Assembly (NCBI GenBank): GCA_030666035.1
Contig: DAOUYQ010000024.1
Coordinates: 1-8,956, forward strand
DNA length: 8,956 nt
Source of the DNA: Microcaldota archaeon
GTDB taxonomy: Archaea > Micrarchaeota > Micrarchaeia > Anstonellales > Bilamarchaeaceae
Direction of reading: 5' to 3'
Each line of letters opens with the position of its first letter. Position 1 is the first letter of the stretch. The notes under the pieces were generated by a model. It was given only the letters and a program-made list of their open reading frames with translations. It had not been told where the DNA came from and did not search any database. Below, one piece after another: positions 1 through 5,506 of the stretch. A program made the position numbers and the translations under genes.

Positions 1-1751
1 GTTTTTCCTTCGGTTACGCCAATTGTGAAGAGCACTAAAAAGGAATAGTAGCCGGTTTTCTCAACGACAACCCCATTGTTTTTCATAAAGTAGGTTACTA
101 TTGCCGCAGGGATCCCTGCCTTTTCCATCTTGCCGGATTCAGAGATTCCGGGGCCCACAATTGTTACCTTGATTGGGTCAAGGAGTGCGTGGTTTTTCTC
201 AAGGTTTCCAAATCCATGCCATTTTGCATTAGGCTCAAGCACCCAGCAGCTTGGGTCTTTTTTGAGCTTTTCAGTGGGCACATCCTCAAATGCCTTTCCG
301 CCTACCCTATCCGGCTGCCATGCAGTAAACCACCAGTCCCCTTTCTTTTTGTGCTGCTTCTTTAATCTGGCAATTCTCTTCCTGAATTCAATTGCTTCTT
401 CTATTGCACCAGAAACCATTTCTTCCCCGTTATCCATCATCATCTTGGTTGCAACATCAAGCGATGCGATAATCTCATACTGCGGGGAAGTGGAAGTGTG
501 CATCATATAGAAAAAGTTGAAGGTGTCCGGGTCAAATGGGGCTTTCCCATTCTTTTGGTGCACCATTGATGCCTGGGAAAATGCTGCAAGCACTTTGTGC
601 GTGGACTGGGTTGCAAAGGTTGTTGGGTACTTGCTATCGTTTTTTGTAGCGTGCATCCCATAGCGCCCTGCATACATTGGATGGAAGGCCGCATACCCAA
701 ACCAGGCCTCATCAAATTGGAAATAATCAACCAGGTCTTTTAATTTTTCCTTTATTGGGGGAACGTTGTATGCGATTCCATCGTATGTGGTGTTGGTTAT
801 GATTGCAAGCTTTCCCTTCTTTTTCTTGCCTTTCCCTTTTATCAGGGGGCAGTCTTTTATCATCTTTTCAACCGCTTTTTTGTCAAAGCTCTTGTTGTGG
901 ATTAAGCCGATTATTCCATAGGCATTTCTGGTTGGGATAAAGTAGGTTGGGATTCCTCCGCAGGAAATGATTCCCTGCATTGCAGATTTGTGGCAGTTCC
1001 GGTCTGCGAGTATGGTCTCTCCCCTCGCCACTGTGCCTGTGGAAACAATCTGGTTTGAAGTGGAAGTGCCATTGGTAACAAAATAGGTATTGTTTGCCCC
1101 AAAAGCCCTGGCTGCCTGCCTCTCTGCTTCCCCTACTACCCCGGAATGGTCCAGCAGGGAGCCTAATTCAGGAACCGAAACAGACAAATCTGAGCGGAAT
1201 ATATTCTCCCCGAGGTAATCATAGAAAAAGCACCCTGCAGGGGATTTCCTGAATGCAATTCCCCCCATGTGCCCGGGGGTATGCCAGGCGTATTTCCAGC
1301 GGTATGCATAGTGGAGGAGCGCTCCAAAGAATGGGGGCAGCGTCTCCTGGATGTACCACTTTGCCGCATTCTCAATTCTCCCTGCAATAAAATCATATGT
1401 GTCCCTGAGGGGCCAGACATACCCTGTTAGCTCTGTGATCATTTCTTCCGGGAGATCAACAACTTCCAGGCCTTCTCCAATTATGAAGATTGGGATTGCC
1501 CGGTTTACCTTCCTGATTGCATTTATCATGCGGATGGGCTCCAGGTGCGCGTCCAATACTATGCAGCTTAGGCTAAAATCAGTATTGATTACGGCCTCAG
1601 CCTCTTTGGGGGCGGAAGCCAAGATAAATGAGAAGCCCAGCTCTTTGAGCTGCTCCCCTATTTTGCGGAGTGCCCTGCCTCGCACAGTGTCTTTATGCAC
1701 TTCATCATCCAATACGAGTATGGGGCAATTTTTATATTCTAGAACATCCAT
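1..1751 (-). CDS. Orn/Lys/Arg decarboxylase (CadA/AdiA type), 3' end off the window
   Basis: PLP-dependent, fold type I basic amino acid decarboxylase. It releases CO2 and consumes a cytosolic proton, giving agmatine, cadaverine or putrescine depending on the substrate. The reading frame is open from ATG 1751 to the left edge (583 codons; the family usually has 710-755). Residues 1 to about 125 form the receiver-like wing domain. Then come APGH-like HTPGHMGG (157-164), DRNCHKS with H254 expected to stack on PLP, FDEAW with D347 for the pyridine nitrogen, and the STHK motif with the PLP lysine at K386. From memory, parts match E. coli AdiA (LPPFF, SLLDHSG, YGIIG) and others CadA (AFSQASMVH, WQPD, VVEKTG), so the substrate (Arg or Lys) is unresolved. 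The start is supported by AAAGGTGA five bases upstream. It follows the antiporter gene by five bases and is co-transcribed with it. Confidence 0.95.
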   Translation of the reverse strand, partial: MDVLEYKNCPILVLDDEVHKDTVRGRALRKIGEQLKELGFSFILASAPKEAEAVINTDFSLSCIVLDAHLEPIRMINAIRKVNRAIPIFIIGEGLEVVDLPEEMITELTGYVWPLRDTYDFIAGRIENAAKWYIQETLPPFFGALLHYAYRWKYAWHTPGHMGGIAFRKSPAGCFFYDYLGENIFRSDLSVSVPELGSLLDHSGVVGEAERQAARAFGANNTYFVTNGTSTSNQIVSTGTVARGETILADRNCHKSAMQGIISCGGIPTYFIPTRNAYGIIGLIHNKSFDKKAVEKMIKDCPLIKGKGKKKKGKLAIITNTTYDGIAYNVPPIKEKLKDLVDYFQFDEAWFGYAAFHPMYAGRYGMHATKNDSKYPTTFATQSTHKVLAAFSQASMVHQKNGKAPFDPDTFNFFYMMHTSTSPQYEIIASLDVATKMMMDNGEEMVSGAIEEAIEFRKRIARLKKQHKKKGDWWFTAWQPDRVGGKAFEDVPTEKLKKDPSCWVLEPNAKWHGFGNLEKNHALLDPIKVTIVGPGISESGKMEKAGIPAAIVTYFMKNNGVVVEKTGYYSFLVLFTIGVTEGK

Positions 1752-1756
1752 TTTTT

Positions 1757-1764
1757 TCACCTTT
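1757..1764 (-). promoter_or_regulatory. Ribosome binding site of the decarboxylase
   Basis: Read on the minus strand this is AAAGGTGA, a strong complement to the archaeal 16S 3' end, with five bases between it and ATG 1751. Its last three bases are the TGA stop of the antiporter gene, so termination there places ribosomes on the next start. It decides the start at 1751 over the overlapping out-of-frame ATG at 1747. Confidence 0.8.
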
Positions 1765-3169
1765 TTGCTTTTGTTGGAATCCATTCCGGTTTCCTAAAGT
1801 GCCTAATTACAAAGGGCATTAAGCAGAGTGCCACTATCCCGGCTCCTATTGCTATGTGGAAAAGGGTTGTGGCTCCGCTGCTTATCTGGGCAGGGGGTAT
1901 GAAGCCTATTGCTATTGCAAAGATTGCTCCTATTGTTCCAACTCCTGCTACAATCCACATTCCTGCCTTTCCCCCGGGAATTGTGTATGGGCGCTTCACA
2001 TTAGGCTGGGAATAGCGGAGCTTGATTGCCGAGAGGAACATCAGGATATACATAAGAAGATAAAGCTGCGCAGTAAGTGCGGTAAGAATCCAATACGAAG
2101 TGTTGATTGAAGGCAGGAACACGAAAACCAGGGCAAGCAGGGTAATTAGCACTGCCTGGGTAATTAAGAGGTTGGTGGGCATCCCTGCATTATTGACCTT
2201 CTGGAAGAATGGGGGCAGATCCCCGTCCTTGGCAGTTACGAGGAGACCCCTGCTTGGCCCGACAATCCAGGTGCTGACCATGGCAATAGACCCAAGCGCA
2301 ATAAGGAGCCCCATTACTGGAATCAGCCATTCAATATGGTATGAGGTAAAGAAGTAAGTAAAGGCCTGCATCACCCCTGCATTAAGCGCTATCTCTGCCT
2401 GCGGCACTACAATAGAAATCGAGAGGGAGCCCAGCACGAAAATCAGCAGGATTATCACTGCGGAAAGAAGGATTGCCCTTGGGTAATCCTTCTGCGGATT
2501 TTTTACTTCTTTTGCATGCACTGCAGACATTTCCATTCCTGCAAGGCTAAGAATTACCCCCACAAAGAATACAACCTGTGCAATATTTGTGAAATCCGGG
2601 AGCATGGCTTGGGGGGAAAGCTCAATCTGCACCGGGGAGCCTGAAAGCATCCATATTAATCCCAGGAGGATTATGAGGGCCGCCGGAAACATCATTCCAA
2701 CAACCGCGCCCAGGCTGCTGATTTTTCCGGAAAGCTTCATTCCGCGGAAATTCAGCAGGGTTACTCCCCAGGCGATAATTAGGATTACCCCAAGCGTGTA
2801 AAATTTATTCATTGCTAATTCCGGGTTGAAAATAAATGCAATCGTAGCCGCAATAAACGATAGAATTGTGGGATACCATATCACATTTTCTATCCATTGG
2901 AGCCAGATTGCAAGGAAGCCCCAGCCTTGCCCAAAGGCTTCTTTTACCCATGCATACACACCTCCTGCTTTTGGCCAGCCGGTTGCAAGCTCCGCAGCAA
3001 TCAGGGAAACGGGTATAAAAAATACCAAAGAGGCAAGCGCAACAAAGAAAACAGCAGCAAGGCCATACTCAGCAAGAATGGAAAGCTGCGAGAGGTTCAT
3101 AACTGCGGCGACGTTAATTAGAGCGAGGGTCATTACCGTGAGGACCCGGCGGTTTGAAGGGGAAGCCAT
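1757..3169 (-). CDS. GadC-like amino acid antiporter (APC superfamily)
   Basis: Integral membrane transporter of 470 residues with about 12 hydrophobic helices. It belongs by recall to the glutamate:GABA antiporter (GadC) branch of the APC superfamily. Matches to GadC include FIPVSLIAAELATGWPKAGG (helix 2), the region GVILSLAGMEMSAVHAKEV with NPQKDYP, LSISIVVPQ, AGVMQAFTYF, STWIVGPSRGLLVTAKDG, and KRPYTIPGG. E. coli GadC has about 511 residues, including a C-terminal plug that closes the pore at neutral pH. This protein ends at RKPEWIPTKAKR soon after the last helix and seems to lack the plug. It probably exchanges external amino acid for the amine made by the decarboxylase encoded five bases downstream. 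The start at 3169 has no Shine-Dalgarno signal but has a TATA box centred 26 bases upstream, pointing to a leaderless mRNA. Substrate specificity cannot be read from the sequence. Confidence 0.9.
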   Translation of the reverse strand: MASPSNRRVLTVMTLALINVAAVMNLSQLSILAEYGLAAVFFVALASLVFFIPVSLIAAELATGWPKAGGVYAWVKEAFGQGWGFLAIWLQWIENVIWYPTILSFIAATIAFIFNPELAMNKFYTLGVILIIAWGVTLLNFRGMKLSGKISSLGAVVGMMFPAALIILLGLIWMLSGSPVQIELSPQAMLPDFTNIAQVVFFVGVILSLAGMEMSAVHAKEVKNPQKDYPRAILLSAVIILLIFVLGSLSISIVVPQAEIALNAGVMQAFTYFFTSYHIEWLIPVMGLLIALGSIAMVSTWIVGPSRGLLVTAKDGDLPPFFQKVNNAGMPTNLLITQAVLITLLALVFVFLPSINTSYWILTALTAQLYLLMYILMFLSAIKLRYSQPNVKRPYTIPGGKAGMWIVAGVGTIGAIFAIAIGFIPPAQISSGATTLFHIAIGAGIVALCLMPFVIRHFRKPEWIPTKAKR

Positions 3170-3190
3170 GTAATGTGGAATTCAGGCAAA

Positions 3191-3199
3191 CTTTAAAAG
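3191..3199 (-). promoter_or_regulatory. Proximal TATA box of the antiporter-decarboxylase operon
   Basis: Minus-strand CTTTTAAAG is centred at 3195, 26 bases before ATG 3169. That is the spacing expected if transcription starts at the start codon, in line with the lack of a ribosome site. A second AT box, CTTTTAAAAA at 3202-3211, sits just upstream and could be used instead. Confidence 0.55.
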
Positions 3200-3254
3200 T
3201 GTTTTTAAAAGTTGGGGAAGAGAGGTTTAATGCGACTATGCGCGGTGGCCAACC

Positions 3255-3263
3255 ATATAAACC
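3255..3263 (-). promoter_or_regulatory. Possible distal TATA box of the antiporter operon
   Basis: Minus-strand GTTTATATG is a good archaeal TATA match. A start about 26 bases downstream would fall near 3233 and leave a leader of about 64 bases. It could give a second, regulated transcript, but only the box itself is visible. Confidence 0.3.
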
Positions 3264-3392
3264 CCAAGTCATAGGTTCGGCAGGCCTTAGAAAGTTTGTT
3301 CTGAAAAATACATTTCTCTTTTTAAGTATGCAAAAAATCAAAGTGGCCAAAGAAACCCACGCAGCAAGCTGGCAACGCATTTGACGTGAGGA

Positions 3393-3475
3393 ACACCCAA
3401 TTACCTTCTGCAGAGGGCAGGTATCTTCAGCTTGCCTGAAGAGAAGAAATCGTCAGATTTCTCAGATGTTGGTGT
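3393..3475 (+). ncRNA. Candidate structured RNA: cloverleaf-like fold in the 470-base intergenic gap
   Basis: Within the non-coding stretch 3170-3642, this 83-base segment can fold into a four-way junction. The closing stem pairs 3393-3400 with 3469-3475 (seven pairs, C3397 or C3398 bulged). Inside are arm A 3402-3406/3419-3423 (5 bp), arm B TCTTCAG/CTGAAGA 3424-3430/3436-3442 (7 bp, loop CTTGC) and arm C AGAAATC/GATTTCT 3445-3451/3456-3462 (7 bp, loop GTCA). The loop of arm B is complementary to GCAAG at 3364-3368, allowing a pseudoknot. The closing 3' strand can instead pair as GGTGTG 3471-3476 with CATACC 3490-3495. A TATA-like TTTTTAAGTAT lies at about 3319-3329. The arms do not fit a tRNA, and I do not recognise RNase P, SRP or a known riboswitch. 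It could be an sRNA, a leader element or chance. Confidence 0.3.
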
Positions 3476-3561
3476 GCGCAGCATAGTAACATACCTTTGA
3501 TTAGCCCTAGTGCAGAATAATATCCATAATTAGGGGGGAATCCGGAAGACCCTCAAACTGA

Positions 3562-3580
3562 AGGGGGGAAACTCCCCCCT
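3562..3580. repeat. G6/C6 hairpin upstream of thioredoxin
   Basis: AGGGGGG (3562-3568), five-base loop, then CCCCCCT (3574-3580): a seven-pair stem. The left arm sequence AGGGGGGAA also occurs at 3532-3540, so the C run could pair with either copy. There is no following T run on either strand, so a classic terminator is unlikely. It lies about 20 bases before the thioredoxin TATA box. Confidence 0.5.
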
Positions 3581-3599
3581 GCGGTTCGGAAAGAAAGCG

Positions 3600-3607
3600 T
3601 TTTAAAC
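3600..3607 (+). promoter_or_regulatory. TATA box of the thioredoxin gene
   Basis: TTTTAAAC centred near 3604 predicts a transcription start at about 3630, giving a leader of roughly 13 bases before ATG 3643. GGGAGAG at 3628-3634 is a weak ribosome-site candidate eight bases before that ATG. Confidence 0.45.
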
Positions 3608-3642
3608 CAAACACTAGAAATGGGTCTGGGAGAGTTGATTTA

Positions 3643-3954
3643 ATGGCAGTAATGCACTTGACTAAAGAGAATTTTGAGGCTGAAACAGCAAACGGGATTA
3701 TACTTGTGGACTTTGGAGCCGGATGGTGTGGGCCCTGCAGGATGCTTGGGCCCATCTTTGAGGAATTAAGTGGGGAAATTGGGCAGGTGAAATTTGCAAA
3801 AGTGGATATTACTGAATGCGAGGAGATTGCGCAGAAATTCAGTGTGATGAGCATTCCTACAATTATCCTCTTTAAAGATGGAAAGGAAGAGGACAGGATG
3901 ATGGGCCTGGTTCCAAAGGATGCGCTCAAGGATTGGGTTGAGAGCAAGTTATGA
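3643..3954 (+). CDS. trxA: Thioredoxin
   Basis: A 103-residue cytosolic thioredoxin, the usual length for a single-domain member. It reduces protein disulfides and is recycled by a thioredoxin reductase not seen here. The active site WCGPC is at residues 28-32, preceded by VDFGAG with the conserved buried D23; the usual aromatic residue after F24 is glycine. The cis-proline is P72 in SIPT, followed by the strand TIILFKDGKE and a C-terminal helix. There is no signal peptide. ATG 3643 is preferred because GGGAGAG lies eight bases upstream and the frame gives the normal N terminus; ATG 3652 (residue 4) is possible. The stop codon forms the first bases of a perfect hairpin at 3952-3975. The next gene, a membrane protein, starts 82 bases downstream in the same direction. 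Confidence 0.97.
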   Translation: MAVMHLTKENFEAETANGIILVDFGAGWCGPCRMLGPIFEELSGEIGQVKFAKVDITECEEIAQKFSVMSIPTIILFKDGKEEDRMMGLVPKDALKDWVESKL

Positions 3955-3975
3955 CAAAATTGAGAAATTTTGTCA
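3952..3975 (+). repeat. Perfect 10-bp hairpin on the thioredoxin stop codon
   Basis: TGACAAAATT (3952-3961), loop GAGA, AATTTTGTCA (3966-3975): ten uninterrupted pairs with a GNRA-type loop. The first three bases are the thioredoxin TGA stop. No T run follows, so it is more likely an mRNA 3'-end, processing or stability element, or a protein-binding dyad, than an intrinsic terminator. Confidence 0.6.
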
Positions 3976-3982
3976 GCTTTGG

Positions 3983-3998
3983 AAATTCATTGGAATTT
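3983..3998 (+). repeat. Second small perfect hairpin between trxA and the membrane gene
   Basis: AAATTC (3983-3988), loop ATTG, GAATTT (3993-3998): six pairs, seven bases after the preceding hairpin. An A-rich stretch, 3999-4020, follows, so this could be part of the promoter region of the next gene. No function is evident. Confidence 0.4.
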
Positions 3999-4036
3999 AC
4001 AAACAAATAAAAATAAAAGAGGAGAATGGGAGAGAT

Positions 4037-4756
4037 ATGAGGGCGCTTGGGTACGCAATGAAGCTTTACCGGGAAAAGGCAGGCTTTGTGCTGCTTTTCT
4101 CAATTCCGTTTATTGTAGCGCTCCTTATTCCGTCGCTTATTTCCGGCCCCACATATATTTCCCTGGGGGCAGTGTTTTTGCGTACCGGTAGCATCCCTGA
4201 GATTGACCCTGTAAGTGCGGCAGTTACCCTTTTTGCATATCTGGTTTCAATGTTTTTGATTGCTGAGAGCATAGTGGGGATTACCCTTCTTGTGAAAACC
4301 AAGAGGACGATGGCTAACCCTACATCTGAGGTGCTGGGGGCGCTCCGAAAATACGGGATTACAATTTTTCTTGCATATACCCTGGCTGCGATGCTTATTT
4401 TGATTGCGCAATTGGTTACATTTGATTTGGCATACCGGGGGATTATACTTCCTATCTTGATGCTGGTAATCTCCTTTGGGGTATTCTTTGTGCCCCAGGC
4501 AATGGTTATTGACGGGTACCGCCTGGGGCAGGCAATAGATGCATCTTATTCTACGGTGAGGAAGAAATTTGCGGATGTTGTGCTCTGGATATTGATTGGG
4601 ACTATTCTGCTTACTGTGAGCGAGCTGATGTTCTTTTTGCTGCCGCACCCATTGGGCTCATATCTTGTGCTTTTGGTGAATTCAGTGCTGGTTTTGCCGT
4701 TTCTGGTGATTTACCAGGCGCAGATTTATATGAAGAAGTATAAGCTGGCGCACTAA
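4037..4756 (+). CDS. Hypothetical six-helix membrane protein
   Basis: I do not recognise a named family. The 239-residue product has about six hydrophobic segments, near residues 16-36, 58-82, 108-132, 134-162, 178-204 and 206-232, with short basic loops (KTKRT, VRKKF) and a basic end (MKKYKLAH). The stretch AIDASYSTVRKKFADVVLWILIG, split here at S10, resembles archaeal membrane proteins of unknown function in which a short amphipathic helix precedes a membrane helix. No catalytic motif is visible. ATG 4037 is preferred over an in-frame ATG at 3920 because the latter lies inside thioredoxin and adds a polar, hairpin-encoded tail, while GAGGAG at 4019-4024 and GGGAGAG at 4028-4034 precede 4037. 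The last codons (LAH, stop) belong to the left copy of a 37-base repeat that recurs after vapC. Confidence 0.75.
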   Translation: MRALGYAMKLYREKAGFVLLFSIPFIVALLIPSLISGPTYISLGAVFLRTGSIPEIDPVSAAVTLFAYLVSMFLIAESIVGITLLVKTKRTMANPTSEVLGALRKYGITIFLAYTLAAMLILIAQLVTFDLAYRGIILPILMLVISFGVFFVPQAMVIDGYRLGQAIDASYSTVRKKFADVVLWILIGTILLTVSELMFFLLPHPLGSYLVLLVNSVLVLPFLVIYQAQIYMKKYKLAH

Positions 4757-4780
4757 GGCTGTGCAGTTTTAATTCTTTTT
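4744..4780. repeat. Left copy of the 37-base direct repeat bracketing vapBC
   Basis: Matches 5454-5490 at 33 of 37 positions; the differences are at 4755, 4757, 4758 and 4766. It covers the last three codons and TAA stop of the membrane protein gene, then GCGCA/TGTGC (a weak five-pair stem) followed by TTTTAATTCTTTTT. The stem plus T-rich tract could terminate transcription of the preceding gene. TTTTAATT could also act as a promoter box. Confidence 0.8.
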
Positions 4781-4815
4781 AGATTGGTTTTTGGCATTTG
4801 ATCTCTTAAGGGAGG

Positions 4816-4824
4816 TTATAAAAA
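4816..4824 (+). promoter_or_regulatory. vapBC TATA box
   Basis: TTATAAAAA is centred about 26 bases before ATG 4847, so transcription is expected to start at or next to the vapB start codon (leaderless). No ribosome site lies between the box and the ATG; the GGAGG at 4811-4815 is upstream of the box. Confidence 0.6.
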
Positions 4825-4847
4825 TGTATATGCAGAAACGTTATACA
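4825..4847. promoter_or_regulatory. Putative vapBC operator (inverted repeat)
   Basis: TGTATA (4825-4830) and TATACA (4842-4847) form a perfect inverted repeat with an 11-base spacer. It occupies the space between the TATA box and the start codon, so a protein bound there would block initiation. Ribbon-helix-helix VapB antitoxins normally repress their own operon through such dyads, so this is the natural binding site candidate. Confidence 0.5.
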
Positions 4848-5074
4848 TGAAAAATGCAAACATAAATGTAAGGCTGGAAGAATCAGTATACAAAAGAGCC
4901 AAAGAGCTCGGAGTTGATTTCTCAGAAGTAGTTCGAACTGCGATAATAAATGAAATCGAGCTCAGAAGAATTGAAGAGATAAGATCTGCCTTGGGCACTG
5001 CAAGCCAGGCAGTGAAAAAAATGGGCAAAAAATCCATCCTTAAAGAAATAAGGCATATGAGGGAATCCAGATGA
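4847..5074 (+). CDS. vapB: VapB-like antitoxin, ribbon-helix-helix type
   Basis: A 75-residue antitoxin partner of the PIN-domain toxin encoded next. The N-terminal part, ANINVRLEESVYKRAKELG then DFSEVVRTAIINEIE, has the strand-helix-helix pattern of a CopG/CcdA-like DNA-binding dimer. The C-terminal part (about residues 45-75, with KKMGKKSILKEIRHMRESR) is charged and probably helical, as expected for the segment that wraps the toxin. Its stop overlaps the toxin start as ATGA (5071-5074), a sign of translational coupling. A leaderless TATA box and an inverted repeat precede it. The gene is AT-richer than its neighbours: 4861-4920 is 38% G+C by hand count, against about 46% in two 60-base samples of the following operon. 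Assignment rests on fold pattern plus the toxin neighbour. Confidence 0.85.
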   Translation: MKNANINVRLEESVYKRAKELGVDFSEVVRTAIINEIELRRIEEIRSALGTASQAVKKMGKKSILKEIRHMRESR

Positions 5075-5442
5075 AAATACATGATTGCTCTGTTTTCTTT
5101 GAAAAAATAAGTGAGAAAAAACCAGACCTTTCTGCATTCATTCTGGACCTTACGATATACGAATTTGGAAATGTTGTGCTCAAGCATCATGCAAAGCTCA
5201 ATAAAATAGACAAAAAAGAGGCTGCTGCGCTGTTAAAAATAATTTCCAATTGGAAGAATTTTATCTATATAAACCAAAAAGATAGTGAGGATATATACAC
5301 ACTGGCGCATAGAATTGGGCTTACATTTTATGATGCAGCATACGTGTTTTATGCAAAGAAATATGGTGCTGTGCTTGAAACTGCGGACAAGGAGCTATAT
5401 TCCAAAGCTAAGGCTGAATGCAAAATGGAACTGTATGGATGA
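5071..5442 (+). CDS. vapC: VapC-like PIN-domain ribonuclease toxin
   Basis: A 123-residue PIN-domain toxin, expected to be a Mg2+-dependent RNase acting on tRNA or rRNA and held inactive by VapB. The acidic active-site set is visible: D5 in HDCSVFF, E31 in LDLTIYEFGNVVLK, D88 in LTFYDAAYVFYAKKYG and D106 in ETADKEL. The last two blocks are textbook VapC. The distance from D5 to E31 (26 residues) is about ten shorter than in many VapC proteins, so the first helical region is compact; all key residues remain and the toxin is probably active. ATG 5071 overlaps the vapB stop by four bases. Base composition is low in G+C (5101-5160 is 35% by hand count). The right copy of the flanking repeat starts 11 bases after its stop. 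Confidence 0.9.
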   Translation: MKIHDCSVFFEKISEKKPDLSAFILDLTIYEFGNVVLKHHAKLNKIDKKEAAALLKIISNWKNFIYINQKDSEDIYTLAHRIGLTFYDAAYVFYAKKYGAVLETADKELYSKAKAECKMELYG

Positions 5443-5453
5443 TGGGGGCAGGT

Positions 5454-5490
5454 GCTGGCGCACTGAAACTGTGCACTTTTAATTCTTTTT
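5454..5490. repeat. Right copy of the 37-base direct repeat bracketing vapBC
   Basis: Pairs with 4744-4780. In the frame of the membrane protein gene it still reads Leu-Ala-His-stop (CTG GCG CAC TGA, 5455-5466), although no gene precedes it in that frame, so it looks like a copied gene end. It carries the same weak stem plus T-rich tract and is followed at once by the ribosome site of the MEMO gene. It may terminate vapBC, and its TTTTAATT (5477-5484) is centred about 26 bases before ATG 5507, so it may equally serve as the promoter of that gene. Confidence 0.8.
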
Positions 5491-5491
5491 T

Positions 5492-5496
5492 GGAGG
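5492..5496 (+). promoter_or_regulatory. Ribosome binding site of the MEMO gene
   Basis: GGAGG ten bases before ATG 5507, directly after the T-rich end of the repeat. It supports ATG 5507 as the start. If the gene were transcribed only from the TATA-like box in the repeat, the site would lie upstream of the mRNA start, so a longer transcript is implied for it to be used. Confidence 0.55.
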
Positions 5497-5506
5497 AGCA
5501 GTACTT

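Noticed and set aside
3154..3384. Open frame of 76 codons running from the antiporter start region into the intergenic gap
   Set aside because: It overlaps both minus-strand promoter boxes, has no ribosome site and no recognisable domain, and its composition looks non-coding.
3240..3475. tRNA, RNase P RNA or SRP RNA in the gap
   Set aside because: A GGTTCGG at 3274-3280 recalls a T-loop but has no flanking stem. The cloverleaf at 3393-3475 lacks T- and D-loop features, and the conserved RNase P (ACAGAA...GGCUUA) and SRP helix 8 motifs are absent.
3562..3580. G6/C6 hairpin as an intrinsic terminator
   Set aside because: No T tract follows on either strand.
3507..3947. 146-codon frame antisense to thioredoxin
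   Set aside because: It is the shadow of an unmistakable thioredoxin gene on the plus strand, with no motif of its own.
3920..4036. Upstream in-frame extension of the membrane protein starting at 3920
   Set aside because: It would overlap the thioredoxin gene and translate the two hairpins into a polar tail; a better ribosome site precedes ATG 4037.
4744..5490. Insertion sequence or transposon around vapBC
   Set aside because: No transposase or integrase and no terminal inverted repeats; the flanks are long direct repeats instead.
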